Position numbers and translations under genes: made by a program
Source of the DNA: Lactuca virosa
Taxonomy: Eukaryota > Streptophyta > Magnoliopsida > Asterales > Asteraceae
Direction of reading: 5' to 3'
DNA: 64,000 nucleotides
Assembly: GCA_928212115.1 (NCBI GenBank)
Contig: CAKMRJ010003334.1
Location: 101,094,736-101,158,735, forward strand
Shown here: positions 47,015 to 58,929 of the stretch, piece after piece
How the letters are laid out: every line of letters begins with the position of its first letter
Position numbering within the stretch: position 1 is the first letter of the stretch
The notes under the pieces: generated by a model
What the model saw: the letters and a program-made list of their open reading frames with translations, nothing else
The model's database searches: none
Told to the model about the DNA's origin: nothing

Positions 47015-48259
47015 ATGGTGGTTACGAGGCGATTTGTGACCGGATCCGGGTCGGGATCAGGGGATGGCAGACAGGGTGGACCAGAAGTGCCCGAGACCAT
47101 TGGTCAGATGATACCAGATGGGTTGGATGCAGGATTAGGGAGATCCTGCATGATGAGGCTGCTACACCTTTTAGGGATCAGTTGCCGGAGATGTTTGGGT
47201 CTATTAAGACCGCTATGGTTGAGTACTTTGATGAGTGCCATGCAACCATTGCTGAGACGGCTGCCACTGCAGCTTCCGCACCCGTAGCAGATGCAGGTGG
47301 TGGGGCCGGTCAGGCTTTCCAGTACCAGGACTTCGATAACACGAAGCCCCCGACTTTTGATGGGATTCAGGACCAGATCATAGTCATGAGGTGGCTATCT
47401 TACATTGAGGGATACTTTTTCACATGCTCATATCCTACTGACCAGTAGGTCAGGTGTGCTCTGGACCTGCTGAGGTCCGGAGCGAAGGACTGATGGAGAT
47501 TGATGACGGGGTCGTATTCTGATGAGCAGAGAGCTGCGGTTACTTGGGATGAGTTCAGGGAGATGTTCCGCTCTCGCTATATTCCGTGGGTTCAGGAAGA
47601 GCAGCTGGCACAAGAGTTTTTGGATTTGAGACAGGGTACGGAGTCGGTGACAGAAGTCACCCAGATGTTTACTGAGAGGGCGATGTTCTGCCTGAAGTTT
47701 TCTTCGGAGCAACCTCAGATGACTCGTTATCTGAGCATGATCAAGACTGACATCAGAAAGTTTGTTGCTACCCAACGTTGTGATACGTTACTGGAGTTAC
47801 AAGAGGCCGCTAGACGGCATGAGCTTGAGATTGAGCTGCAGTTGAGAGAGCAGAGGCAGACCCCGAAGCAGTCACAGCCGACACCAAAGCGATCCAAGAC
47901 TGCCGTTTCTAGGTCTGGAGGCCAGCGCGGCCGCACTTGTGGGAAGTGCGGGAAGGGTCATTCTGGGGTTTGTCGATCCGGTGGTGTGTTTCGCAAGTGT
48001 GACAAGGAGGGGAACTTTGCGAGGGATTGCCGCCAGTTAGCCCCAGCTTAGGATATGAGGATTTGCTACCACTGCGATCAGATTGGTCATGTGAAGACCA
48101 ATTGTCCGTTGCTTGCCGCTAAGCCAACATAGGCTCCCGCGCCAGCTACATTGAGGATTACCGACGGGAGTCAGGGTAGAGCAGAGCCCCCTAAGGCTCG
48201 AGGGTGCACTTTCTAGCTCACAGCCGAGGAGGCCAGGACAGCGCTAGATGTGGTTGCTG
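47015..48259 (+). pseudogene. Gypsy D gag and nucleocapsid
   Basis: Chromovirus gag starting MVVTRRFVTGSGSG. A frameshift near 47130 moves it to the frame with LPEMFGSIKTAMVEYFDE and FQYQDFDNTKPPTFDG. A TAG at 47446-47448 and another stop near 47492 interrupt the capsid. It continues with YIPWVQEEQLAQEFLDL and a basic linker. Knuckles: KCDKEGNFARDC (His replaced by Asn), then, beyond a TAG at 48049, the intact CYHCDQIGHVKTNC. Further stops follow near 48130 and 48216. Confidence 0.87.
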
Positions 48260-48326
48260 GTATGTTTCTATCCCTTATCTTATTGATTATATTTATTTTA
48301 TGCTTATATGTTTGTACCTATGTCAG
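48260..48326 (+). other. Intron-like insertion at gag-protease join (Gypsy D)
   Basis: 67 bases, GTATGT...TATGTCAG, T-rich. Removing it joins VVAG to TFLVNSLPA in frame, exactly matching the continuous VVTGTFLLNNS of Gypsy C (19216-19248). Left in, it breaks the frame with a stop. Confidence 0.6.
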
Positions 48327-48649
48327 GTACGTTCTTAGTGAACTCCTTGCCTGCTCTTATATTGTTTGACTCGGGGGCGAGGCAGTCATTTGTCTCTCGA
48401 TCGTTTAGTAGGGAGTTCGGTTTTCCTTTAGGGGAACTAGAGTGTCCGTTGCGAGTCTCCATCGCTAACGAACATGGGATTTCTGCTTCTTCAGTCTATC
48501 GAGGTTGCGTTTTAGAGATCTTCGGGGTATCCTTCCCGATTGACTTGATCCCGATTCCTATGGGGGATATTTTTGTTATAGTGGGCAAGGACTGGCTGAG
48601 TCATTTCGGTGCCATGATCGACTGCGAGGGTCAGCATGTAGTAGTTTGA
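48327..48649 (+). pseudogene. Gypsy D protease
   Basis: Aspartic protease with LILFDSGARQSF active site, then IDLIPIPMGD.FVIVGKDWLSHFGAMIDCE, which aligns with the Gypsy C protease. It cuts the polyprotein in the particle. The protease stretch itself reads open; a stop at 48647-48649 closes it before the RT linker. Confidence 0.85.
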
Positions 48650-49727
48650 ACCCCAAGTGGGGGAGAGCTGGTTATCTATGGTGAGGGCACCAGGTTGGGT
48701 TCAGGGTTTTGCTCAGCCGCCAGGGCTCGGCAGTATATACAGCACGGGTGTGCGGGTTATTTGGCGTATGTGGTGGATACGTGGGTCAGGGATCAGGTCT
48801 CGGTTTCAGAGGTTCCAGTCGTCAGAAAGTTTGCTGATGTGTTTCTGGAGTGCCTCCGGAGAGGCTGGTTGAGCTCAGGATCGACCTTGTGCCAGGTGCG
48901 GCCTCTATCGCCAAGGCGCCGTACCGATTGGCACCACCTGAAATGTAGGAGCTGTCATCTCAGTTGCAGGAGCTGCTAGGAAAGAAGTTCATCCGTCCGA
49001 GCAGTTCTCTGTGGGGAGCACCGATTCTCTTCGTCAAGAAGAAGGATGATTCACACCGGATGTGCATTGATTACCAGGAGCTGAACAAGTTGACGGTGAA
49101 GAACCGTTATCCACTTCCACGGATTGATGATCTATTCGATCAGCTGCAGGGAGCATCTTGGTTCTCCAAGATAGACCTGAGGTCCGGGTACCATCAGGTC
49201 AGGGTGAGGGAGGAGGACGTGGAGAAGACCGCGTTCCGTACTCGTTATGGACATTACGAGTTCGTGGTGATGCCGTTTGGGCTCACCAACGCGCCGACAG
49301 TATTCATGGATCTGATGAATCGGGTATGCAAACCGATGCTTGATCGCTAGTTTATTGTGTTCATAAATGAAATCTTGGTGTATTCCAAGACCAGAGGGCA
49401 GCATGAGAAGCATCTCCGTGAGCTTCTGGGAGTTTTGAGGCGAGAACGGTTTTATGCCAAGTTCTCGAAATGCGAGTGTTGGTTGCGAGAGGTTCATTTC
49501 CTTGGACATCTCGTTAACCAGGATGGGATTTTGGTCGATCCGGACAAGATCGAGGCAGTGACGCAGTGGGAGGTTCCGAAATCTCCCTCGGATATCACGA
49601 GTTTTCTGGGATTGGCAGGGTACTACCGGAGATTCATTCAGGATTTCTCCAAGATTGCAGTACCCCTCACTCGTTTGACAAGGAAGGGGTGGATTTCTGG
49701 TGGAGCCCTGAGCAGCAGATGACATTC
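48650..49727 (+). pseudogene. Gypsy D reverse transcriptase
   Basis: Linker (VVRKFADVF) with a frameshift near 48850 and a TAG near 48946, then RT: FIRPSSSLWGAPILFVKKKD, RMCIDYQELNKLTVKNRYPLP, FSKIDLRSGYHQVRV and VVMPFGLTNAPT. A TAG lies at about 49348. The catalytic box reads FINEILVYS: both positions of the usual DD pair are changed (N and E). Thumb follows (FLGHLVNQDGILVDPDK, FLGLAGYYRRFI). Frame lost after 49700. Confidence 0.87.
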
Positions 49728-50150
49728 GAGACTCTACGATAGAGACTTTGTGAGGCCCCGTTGTTGACCCTCCCTGAGGGAGTGGAGGATTTTGTGGTAT
49801 TCTGTGATGCGTCCATCACCGGGTTAGGGGCAGTCCTCATGCATAGAGGACAAGTGATAGCCTATGCTTCGCGGCAGCTGAAGCCGCACAAGACGTGATA
49901 TCCCACACATGATCTTGAGCTGGGTGCGGTGGTATTCGCCCTAAAGATCTGGAGACATTATCTGTATGGGGTCCGCTATACCATATACACAAACCACAAG
50001 AGATTGAGGCATATCATGGATCCTCCGAACCTGAACATGAGACAACACAAGTGGCTGGACGTAGTCAAGGATTATAACTGTGAGATCCTTTACCATTCGG
50101 GTAAAGCGAACGTGGTGGCGGACGCCCTGAGTCGCAAGTCGGCTGGATCG
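49728..50150 (+). pseudogene. Gypsy D RNase H
   Basis: VVFCDASITGLGAVLMHRGQ, a stop near 49897, then LELGAVVFALKIWRHYLYG, YTIYTNHKRLRH (Asn where Gypsy C has Asp) and ANVVADALSRK. At least one catalytic acid is altered. Confidence 0.82.
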
Positions 50151-51626
50151 TCCATTCCGGCGTATTGTATGAGGATATCTGTAGATTCTCCACTGGTGAG
50201 CTTGATCAGGGAAGCGCAGGATGAGGGTGTATGGCAGGAGAACTGGAAGCTTGAGAGGATTAGAGGCGAGATCACCCGATTAGTGCAGGACAGTCGTGGA
50301 TTGTTGACCCGTTGTGGTCGGGTGTGGGTTCCTATGTCTGGTGGGGTCAGACAGATTGTATTGGAGGAGGCTCACAAGTCTCTATTCTCTATTCACCCGG
50401 GAGCCACCAAGATGTACCTGGATCTGAGTTTGAGTTACTGGTGGCCATGCATGAAGAGAGAGATCGCTTGGTACGTCAAGAGGTGCTTGACCTGCAGGAT
50501 GGTCAAGGTCGAGCACCAGAGGCCGCATGGAAAGCTACAACCTCTGTAGGTTCCCATGTGGAAATGGGAGTAGATCACGATGGACTTTATCACCAAGTTG
50601 CCGAGGACGGAGAAGGGATATGATGCTATATGGGTCGTTGTGGATTGATTGAACAAGAGCGCCCATTTCCTGACCATTCAGGAGAGTTCATCGTTCGAGA
50701 AGTTGGTCGATGTATATATCCGCGAGATCGTTGCTCGCCATGGGGTGCCATTCTCTATTGTCTCAGACCGTGATGTTCGATTCACCTCCCGTGTCTGGAG
50801 ACGTTCCATGAGGAACTGGGCACGAAACTGCATTTTAGCACCACATACCATCCGCAGATAGACGGACAGAGCGAGCGGACCATTCAGACCCTTAAGGATA
50901 TGTTGAGGGCCTGCATCATTGATTTTGGTGGGAGCGGGGACTCCTACCTACCCCTTGCACAACTTTCACTCCAACATTGATGCTCCACCTTTTGAGCTGT
51001 TGTATGGGCAGAGATGTCGTACCCCCATATGTTGGGGCGAGGTTGGTCACAGGATGATGGGTCGGACCGAGGTGGTCCTGCAGACTACGGAGATGATACA
51101 ACAGATCAGGCAGTGGTTGCAGACTGCTCAGAGTCGGCAGAAGAGTTACGCCGACCTGTGCCGATCTGAGTTGGAGTTTCAGGTCGGTGACATGGTGTTA
51201 TTGAAGGTCTCACCCTGGAAGGATGTGATCCATTTCAGGAAGAGGGGAAAGTTGGGTACCCGATACATCGGGCCATTCCGGATTATTGCCAGGGTTGGCG
51301 AGGTGACGTATAGACTTGTTCTTCTGGAGGAGCTCAGTCAGATTCACAACACTTTCCACGTTTCACAGTTGCAGAAGTGCATATTAGATGAGGATGCGGT
51401 AGTGTCATTGAATGACATTCAGGTTGACGAACGCTTGAATAATGTTGAGCAGTCGCTGGCTGTCTTGGAAAGGAAGATAAAGGTTCTGTGTAACAAGGAG
51501 CTACCTTTGGTAAAGGTACAGTGGCAGCATCGGAGAGGATCCGAGTGGACTTGGGAGCCGGAGGCCGAGATGCGGGAGCATTATCCAGATCTGTTTACTG
51601 CAGCAGACTTCGAGCACGAAGTCTAG
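50151..51626 (+). pseudogene. Gypsy D integrase and chromodomain
   Basis: Zinc region (SIHPGATKMYLDL, RCLTCRMVK), core with ITMDFITKLP and SIVSDRDVRFTS. The third-acid region (about 50820-50920) is broken by frameshifts. Stops lie near 50547, 50572 and 50647. C-terminal module: LLKVSPWKDVIHFRKRGKL, RYIGPFRIIARVG. A chromodomain-like tail follows (SLAVLERKIKVL... LVKVQWQHRRGSEWTWEPE), ending EHEV at 51626. Same chromovirus group as Gypsy C but a different family. Confidence 0.87.
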
Positions 51627-51631
51627 GTCAA

Positions 51632-51650
51632 GTGGGGGAGAGTTGTAACT
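51632..51650 (+). other. Gypsy D polypurine tract and first bases of its 3' LTR
   Basis: GTGGGGGAGAG (51632-51642) then TGTAACT, the presumed LTR start (51644). Copia E interrupts immediately. A possible target duplication is GTTGT (51642) versus GTTGA (62408), not clean. Confidence 0.65.
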
Positions 51651-52410
51651 TATTGGTTTTATGTACTCTAACATCCCTATGGTGCACATACAACCCTAAT
51701 TCTTTGGATCTAAGTTTTCTCTAGTTACACATGCAATATTCATTTTCCAAGGCATGAAGCCTAATTATCATGCAAATTTGATATATGAATCATATAAACC
51801 AGTTAGTTGATTACCTCTTGTTGTAGCTTGTAGAACTTGGCCTTATAAGACCTTAGCACCTCAAGTGTGATGCCTCAATCAAGTCACAAACACCAAGAAC
51901 AATTAGAGGAATATGAGAGAGGTTTAGGAGAAACCAAAATCGGCTAGCTTCTTCTTGGAATACTTGTGTGTCGATTTTGGAGCTAAGGGAACACATTTAT
52001 AGTGTAGAATCTCAAGGGTCACTTGTAAACCCTAATTCACACACTTAGGCTTTTAATCCAATAATACTTCATGGACTCTCATATGCATTTAGTCCATTAC
52101 TAATTAATCATGGATCATTAGCCCAAATTATATGTATCACTGATTTACATAATGAACCCTTGTTAATGTAATCAGTCTATTTTAATAACTAAATTAATTC
52201 CAAATTAATTCTTGATCAATACCAATTAAACAATATGATTTCTCAATTAATATATTATTCTTATAATATATTAATAAATCACAAATAACCTCTTTCTCAA
52301 ATATCCATCCTATCAAAGTGTACTGGTGAAGGCAACCCAAAATGGACCATGCTACTATCGTGTCAAGTACATACCAATTATAGTTATGGGCTTAGACACC
52401 TAATCCAACA
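51651..52410 (-). repeat. Copia E 3' LTR
   Basis: 760 bp, partner of 61647-62407, with roughly 3% visible differences. Sense start TGTTGGATTAGGTG; its far end, TG in the partner, reads TA here. Flanked on the right by a polypurine tract. Confidence 0.9.
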
Positions 52411-52423
52411 ATCTCCCACTTGG
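52411..52423 (-). other. Copia E polypurine tract
   Basis: Sense CCAAGTGGGAGAT directly before the 3' LTR. Confidence 0.8.
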
Positions 52424-53223
52424 ATAAGTCTAATAACTATAATTGCCAATGTAACATCAAAAACCGATTAGAAATCGTAGCTCTCAAAAGCCGCTGTCGA
52501 ACTCTGACGCTTCCATTAGATAATGGATCATATAATCCTCTGTTCTTCAAGATATCGTGTGGAAAAAGACATGGAATAAAGTAATACTCATTGTCCAACA
52601 GTTTGTTTCCCGATTTCTGATTTTTTTGACATAGAACTTAATTGAACACATCAATTGAGTCCTGACCAGGCCCGACACATAAGTCAAAAAAAAATCATCG
52701 AGGGGCCCAAGATATCGCTTTTAATCCTCTTAGTATAAAAGGAACAAATAAACTTCGACTTATATGCTTGTACTAACTACTCGTTAAATCGTACACAACA
52801 ATACGTTTTATAATATCAAGTTACTGATGTGTTTTCGTATTATGAATGTACAATCAATTATCTTGGTTTGAAGACTATACGATATTATCGTCTCACAATC
52901 ACTCGTGATAAATTCCGTGAAGTGATTCATGTGAGCATGAGTTTAGTCCAATACTCAAATCTTATTTCAAGAGAACTCATGAATGTTGTAGCAAACTTTT
53001 GCTATGTCTAACACCATAGACATTCTTACAAACCTACTTCCAAAGTATGATCGACTGTGGATAGTTTTAATAATCTTATTATTTTGGAAGTCAAAACATT
53101 CAAAAGTGAAACAATAGTAAACAATTGACACAAGATATTAACTTTACTTATAAATAAAACTCCATTTATTCAATCTTCAAATTTCAATTACATTTTAGCT
53201 ATTACAAGTTTCTAAATATCTAT
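52424..53223 (-). other. Copia E 3' noncoding internal region
   Basis: Homologous to the same block in Copia B (2529-3312). No credible ORF. Confidence 0.75.
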
Positions 53224-54906
53224 CTAATCACTAAAACTAATATCGTCCTTCAACCCGATACTCCTGTCGTGCTGCAAGTGCTTAAACCTACTCAGACCCT
53301 TCGTCAGGGGATCTGCTGGGTTCACTTCCGACGATACCCCCTTCATTACGAGGACTCCTTCTTGCACTTGATGTCTTATGAAGTGATATTTTCTGTCGAT
53401 GTGCCTGGATCTGCAATGATCCCTTGGTTCCTTGATTAAGGCGACCACACCCTCATTGTCACAGAAAATCTTCATAGGCTCCTTTACAGCTGGTACAAGT
53501 CCAAGGTATCTGATGAAGTTCCTTAGCCATATCGCCTCCTTCGATGCTTCGCTCGCTGCTATGTACTCTGGTTCGCACGTTCAATCAACTACAGTCTCCT
53601 GTTTGGAACTTTTCCAAGTTACTGCTCCTCCATTTAAGGTAAATACCTAGCCCGACTGAGAGCGGAAATTATCTCTGTTGGTCTGAAAGATGGCATCACT
53701 ATACCCTGTCACTCTCAAGTCATCACTCCCACCAAGGGTAAGGACCCAGTCCTTTGTCCTTTAGAGGTACTTGAGAATGTTCTTTAGTGCAATCCAGTGA
53801 GCTCTACCAGGATTCCCTTGATACTTGCTGACCATGCTCAAAGCAAAAGCCACATAAGGCGAGTACATGTCATAACATACATGATTGAGCCAACTGCAGA
53901 TGCATATGGTATTCGACTCATTTCTGCTATCTCAGCATCGGTACTCGGACTCTGAGTCTTACTCAGTTTGGTATTGCTTAGGATAGGTAATTCTCCTTTC
54001 TTGGAGTTCTCCATGCTAAAACGTTTCAACACCTTGTCCAAGTAGGTACTTTGACTAAGTCCTATTAGTCTTTTACTCCTATTTCTAAATATCCTTATCC
54101 TTAGAATGTAAGCAGGTTCCCCAAGGTCCTTCATAGAAAAACACTTCCCAAGCCAGGACTTAACCTCCTGCAAGGTTGGGATGTCGTTTCCTATGAGTAG
54201 AATGTCATCTACATACAATACAAGAAAGCTAACTATACTCCCACTAGCTTTGACATATACGCAAGACTCATCCTTGCTTCTCGAAAAACCAAACTCTTTG
54301 ACTTTCTCATCGAAACAAAGATTCCATCTGCGAGATGCTTGTTTCAATCCATAAATGGATTTCTCAAGCTTACACACTCTATTAGGGTACTTTGCATTGA
54401 CAAAACCCTCTGGCTAACTCATGTAAACATCTTCAGCCAACTTCCCATAGGAAAGGGGTTTTGACATCCATTTGCCATATTTCATAATCATGAAATGCAA
54501 TTATGGCTAGCATAACCCTTATAGATTTAATCTTTGCTACTGGTGAGAAGGTCTCGTCATAGTCAACTCCAGGAGTTTGAGTAAAGCCCTTCGCAACCAA
54601 TCGCGCCTTTTAAGTGTGTACTTTCCCATCCATGTCGGTCTTCTTCTTGAAGATCCATTTGAACCCGACTGTCTTACGACCTGGTACATTGTGAACCAAG
54701 TTCCAAACTTGATTGTCATACATAGACTGAATCTTGTTGTCCATCGCCTCTTTCCATTTTGCAGACTCGGGGTCTGCCATGGCTTCCTTGTAGTTGTTAG
54801 GTTCATCCAAATTTACCAGTGTACTATCAGTGATAAATGTATCACCGTCTGTAGTAATATGGAAACCATAAAACTCAGGTGCCATTCTAACTCTACTAAA
54901 TGTCTC
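53224..54906 (-). pseudogene. Copia E reverse transcriptase and RNase H
   Basis: C-terminal half of the polyprotein. RT has LYVDDILLIGND intact, with CKLEKSIYGLKQASRRWN before it. A stop interrupts just upstream (near 54415), and several frameshifts lie at 54440-54620. RNase H end: FCDNEGVVALIKEPRDH, then RHIDRKYHFIRHQVQEG and SIGLKDDISFSD. The RNase H start (about 53650-53830) has stops near 53582 and 53648. Gene order and ends match Copia B. Confidence 0.87.
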
Positions 54907-55124
54907 AGAGGTAAGGACTCGTCAACTGGTTCAACTGGAGTATCCTCCTCGGGTTGAGCGCTAGTGTTTGAGGTTCCTTCATCACTTAACTCTTGAAGCT
55001 CTTCAAGGTCAATTTGCCGCCCACTGTCCTCTTGGAATATAAGTTCTCTTTCGTGGAAAACCCCTCTCCTCGCAACGAATACAACATTTTTACTCGGTAT
55101 ATAGAAGAGATATCCAAAGGATTT
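54907..55124 (-). pseudogene. Copia E integrase-RT linker
   Basis: Low-conservation acidic linker corresponding to 4906-5220 in Copia B, broken by a frameshift near 54900 and by TAG at 55122-55124. Confidence 0.65.
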
Positions 55125-55988
55125 CTATGGGTAGCCGATGAAAATACAACGCTCACTACGAGGTTCGAGCTTGTCGTGAGTCTCTCGTCTTACGAAAGAC
55201 TCGCAACCCCAAACCTTGATATGTGCTAACGAGGGAACCTTCCCTGTCCACATTTCGTGAAGTGTTTTGGTTACCTTCTTAGTTGGGACTAGATTAAGGA
55301 TATGGGTGGAAGTCTCTAAGGCATACCCCCAGAATGAGATAGGTAACGAAGCTCGACTCATCATAGAATGAACCATGTCCAACAAGGTTCGATTGCGCCT
55401 CTCAGCCACACCATTAAGCTGCGGTGTCCTAGGTGGCGTCAATTGTGAAATAATTCCACATTCCTTAAGATAATCGTGGAACTCAATACTAAGATACTCA
55501 CCACCTCGATCGGATCGGAGCATCTTTATCTTCCTGCCCAATTGATTCTCCACTTCTTGCTTAAACTCTTTGAACTTTTCAAAGGTTTCTGACTTATGCT
55601 TGATTAAGTAGATATACCCATATCTACTATAATCATTGATAAAAGTCACATAGAAGCGGTTAGCATCCCTTGTGGTGGATCTGAAGTGTCCACACACATC
55701 GGTGTGTATGAGATCCAACAAACCCTCACCCCTTGCACAAGAACCAGTGAAGGGTGACTTGGTCATCTTTCCAAGAAAATAAGATTCTCATGTTTCATCC
55801 GAATTTAAGTCAAATGACTCCAACACTCCATCCTTTTGGAGTTGGGCTATGCGCTTCTCGTTGACATGTCCCAGACGAAAATGCCACAAGCATGTTTTAT
55901 CCAAACTACTAGACGGATCGATATGCAACACATTATTTCCTAAGTTATCTACAACCATCACAGTTTCATATATACCATTACAAGGCAA
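55125..55988 (-). pseudogene. Copia E pre-integrase zinc domain and integrase
   Basis: CLWHFRLGHVNEKRIAQLQKD starts the zinc domain, but the CxxC region near 55780-55800 is damaged. Integrase core: LIHTDVCGHFRS, LRSDRGGEYLS and GVAERRNRT, so all three catalytic acids are present. Unlike Copia B there is no frameshift at SQLTPP. The upstream continuation is cut off by solo LTR G at 56029. Confidence 0.87.
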
Positions 55989-57239
55989 TGCTTCAAAATA
56001 AAATTTACCATTATAATATGTAACACCCGTTTATTTATTAAATAAATAAATAAAATAATAAACGAATGGTAGCCCTAAAATAAATAATTATATATCAAAG
56101 GATGGTCTCGAGGAGCTAATTGTCACAATTTTAGAAGTCAGGGGTTAAAAGTGTAAGTTTCGGATGGGTTCCGTAAAGAATTATGTGGGAATGGATTACT
56201 TGGTAATTATTGGGACTTCATTTGAAAAGAATTTGTAGAGGAGGGGCTGTTTTAGTAAAAACCGGACCTGAATTGTAAAGGATTTAATGCTAAGGGTTTA
56301 AATGGTAAATGTTGGCCTTATTTGAAAGAAAAATAGAAGGGGGAGGACTAATCTCGGTATTATGGCAAAGTTTCAATGGGTGTCGGGTATATAATCCTAA
56401 GGAACCCTAACCCTAGGGACGTTGGTTCCAGCCGCCAATCTTCCTTTTCTCCATGACGGGCCGCCACCCCTCTTTCTTTGTCCATTCTCCGATCATAGAA
56501 GTCCGACGCTGCTTGCTACCGTGCCAATGAAACGCCACCGTGACTTCCCGACGTTGTGATGAACACATAAAATCTTGTGGGTCGCCGGAGCTGAGGGGCA
56601 CGACCGATGCGGTTGTTCGTCGGCAGGGCATAACCTCTGATTTCCTGTTGCATGGACATCTTTCCTCTGACTGACATGCGCCACCGCGAGGGTGGATTTG
56701 ATTGGGTATGTTTCTGGGATTCTTTCGGTGTTAGTGTCCGGGTGCTGCCGTGAGAAGTCTTATGGTTGCGTGAGGGTTTTTGGTCGAGTGTAACTGTGAA
56801 GAACCACCATGGCAGTCGGCCATGGTGGCTGCTTCCGCGACTCGTGAGTAGGCTACCGCCGCCGGACGCCTCTTGATCGATGGTTGGATCATATGTGCAA
56901 GTCAGAACCGTGTAGGAGAATATGTTTGGTGTTGTGTTCCTGGAGCGTGTGTGTTTGTTTGCTGATCAGAAAAGCTAAAGGAGAAACCGCCATGGCCGCC
57001 ATGGCCGCCATGGAGGCTGTCGCCACTCGCCGCCGCCGGCCACTGCAAGGTGGCTGTTTGTGCATTTTTATTTTGATCTGTTATTTTGAGATAAGCATTG
57101 TAAAATTTTAATAGTGGCTAGAATAATGAAATGGAACTCAAAACCACCACCTAAGGGTGGTGGCTGCCGCCTCCTGCCGCCACCGGCCGCCGTGTCAGGT
57201 GGTGGTGTGAATTGCCTTGTTGTGATCGATTCGTTTGGG

Positions 57240-57870
57240 GTGCTTGAAACCCTAATGGGCCCAATGAAGCCCTAATGGACCCAAAAGCCCAAACATGTGA
57301 CTAACGGGTGTAATAAACCCTAATTAAATGAAGGAAAACCCTAATGGCCTTAAGGACTTGGTTTTGGGCCTATTGGGCTAATATGGGGTTGGAAACCCTA
57401 ATTAGGGTTTAGAAAACCCTAATAGTTGGATTTATGGGCTTGGACTTATTGAGACCCACTTTTGGGCCATTGGAATGGGATTGTGTGATTAAGCCCAATC
57501 ACACCATATGACTTATTTAGAAGAATGATGGACTTAATGGATTAAGTCCTTAATGGATTAAGTCCTTAATGGGTTAAGTGAGAAACACTTAACCCTAATC
57601 ATCATTTTATGTGAAACCCTAATTTCACTTGGGTTTAGTCTTGGGCCTCTCCATTGGGCCTTGATGATTGGGTTATTAATGGGCCATCCAAAGTCAAACA
57701 ATTGGACTAGAATAATTTAATGGGACTAGGGTAAGGCCCATGTAAGGGGTTTGGGCCCAATTTGGAAAATTGGGCCATAGTTTGGGCCTTAATGATTATA
57801 TGATGTTAGGCCTTAGAATATGACCATGTATAGGCGTGGGCCCAATTTGGAAAATTGGGCCATGTGTTGG
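57240..57870. promoter_or_regulatory. TGGGCC and AAACCCTAA rich block in solo LTR G
   Basis: Many TGGGCC/TGGGCT words and AAACCCTAA (telo-box) words interleaved. It includes two dyads with arms GGCCCAATTT/AAATTGGGCC (57754-57776, 57839-57861); a third is in the Gypsy D 3' LTR (62500-62522). Site II (TGGGCY) plus telo-box pairs are known from plant promoters of growth-related genes; activity here is inferred. Confidence 0.5.
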
Positions 57871-58109
57871 GCTTTGATTCCTAATTGACTTTTGGACCTT
57901 GGATTGGGCCTTGGGCTTGCATAAAGCCAAGCTTGGGGCAATGTAGTAATTATCCAAGTATGTACTCATGGTTATGTAGTGGAACCCAATTATTAATTGG
58001 GTGTTATTTTGGTGTTGACAGTTCGGGAATCTGTCAGCCAGCAGCTGGGGTTGAGTCTGCGGAACTTCAGCAGTGTGGGATTGTGTCTACGGGACTTCAG
58101 CAGTGTGAG

Positions 58110-58699
58110 GTGAGTTACCTTCCAGTAGGGGTGGGTCTAAGGCCACAATACCGGCCCACCAACAGGGGTAGTTGGTAGATAATTGTCCTTGTGATAATTA
58201 TCTTGGTATGACATGCTTGTGAGATATGCTTATGTGATATGCTTATGTGATATGCTTATGTGATATGCTATGTGTGTTAATGGTAGTAGGAGGGAATAGT
58301 TTTTCCCTGACTCGGTCGTTAGGACCGGAGGGTAGGTCAGTACCCCAGATATGCCTGACTGTATGGTTATATCCTGTTATTGTATGATAGTGGTAGGGGT
58401 GAAATAGTCCCCGGTTACCGGTTGAAAGATACCGATGGCAGATACCGGTTGAAAGATACCGATGGCAGATACCGGTTGAAAGATACCGAAGGGGTATACA
58501 GAACCCATGTAATGCCTATATGTATGTTTATGATGTTAGTATGTGATCTGTATGGTTATGATACATTATTATATGATAGTGGTAGGGGTGAAATAGTCCC
58601 CGGTTACCGGTTGAAAGATACCGATGGTATTATGTGGTATGTGGTATGATGGGGGAACTCACTAAGCTTTGTGCTTACGGTTTACAGTATTGGTTTCAG
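58110..58699 (+). other. Candidate LTR-borne leader intron (solo LTR G)
   Basis: Donor TGTGAG/GTGAGTTA at 58110 and acceptor TTTCAG ending at 58699, with GAACTCAC at 58655. Both signals match Gypsy D (62737 and 63273). Confidence 0.45.
58364..58630. repeat. 26 bp minisatellite and duplicated block in solo LTR G
   Basis: Three tandem units of GATACCGGTTGAAAGATACC with GATGGCA at about 58410-58490. A duplicated block (about 58364-58440 and 58548-58627) shares TGATAGTGGTAGGGGTGAAA. Confidence 0.85.
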
Positions 58700-58929
58700 G
58701 TACTCATTTTCAAAGGAAGGGAGCCGGCTTGATCGCAGCGCATCACACTATGTTTTCCGCACATGAGATCTTTGGGATTACACTATGATATGGTTTTATG
58801 ATAAAAGGCTTTGATTATTGACACTTTGGTTTTGACATGATATATGAATATGAATGTTTTATTACTGATGGTTTTATATTATAACTTAATCAAAACGAAA
58901 TTTTTGGCCTTGAATTTTGGGATGTTACA

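Noticed and set aside
49132..49725. 197-codon minus-strand ORF opposite Gypsy D RT
   Set aside because: A shadow of the RT coding sequence; the plus strand shows clear RT motifs.
56413..57111. GC-rich ORFs with ATGGCCGCC repeats in solo LTR G as a captured host gene
   Set aside because: No frame is sustained across the region, there are no recognisable domains, and it lies within clean LTR boundaries with a target duplication.
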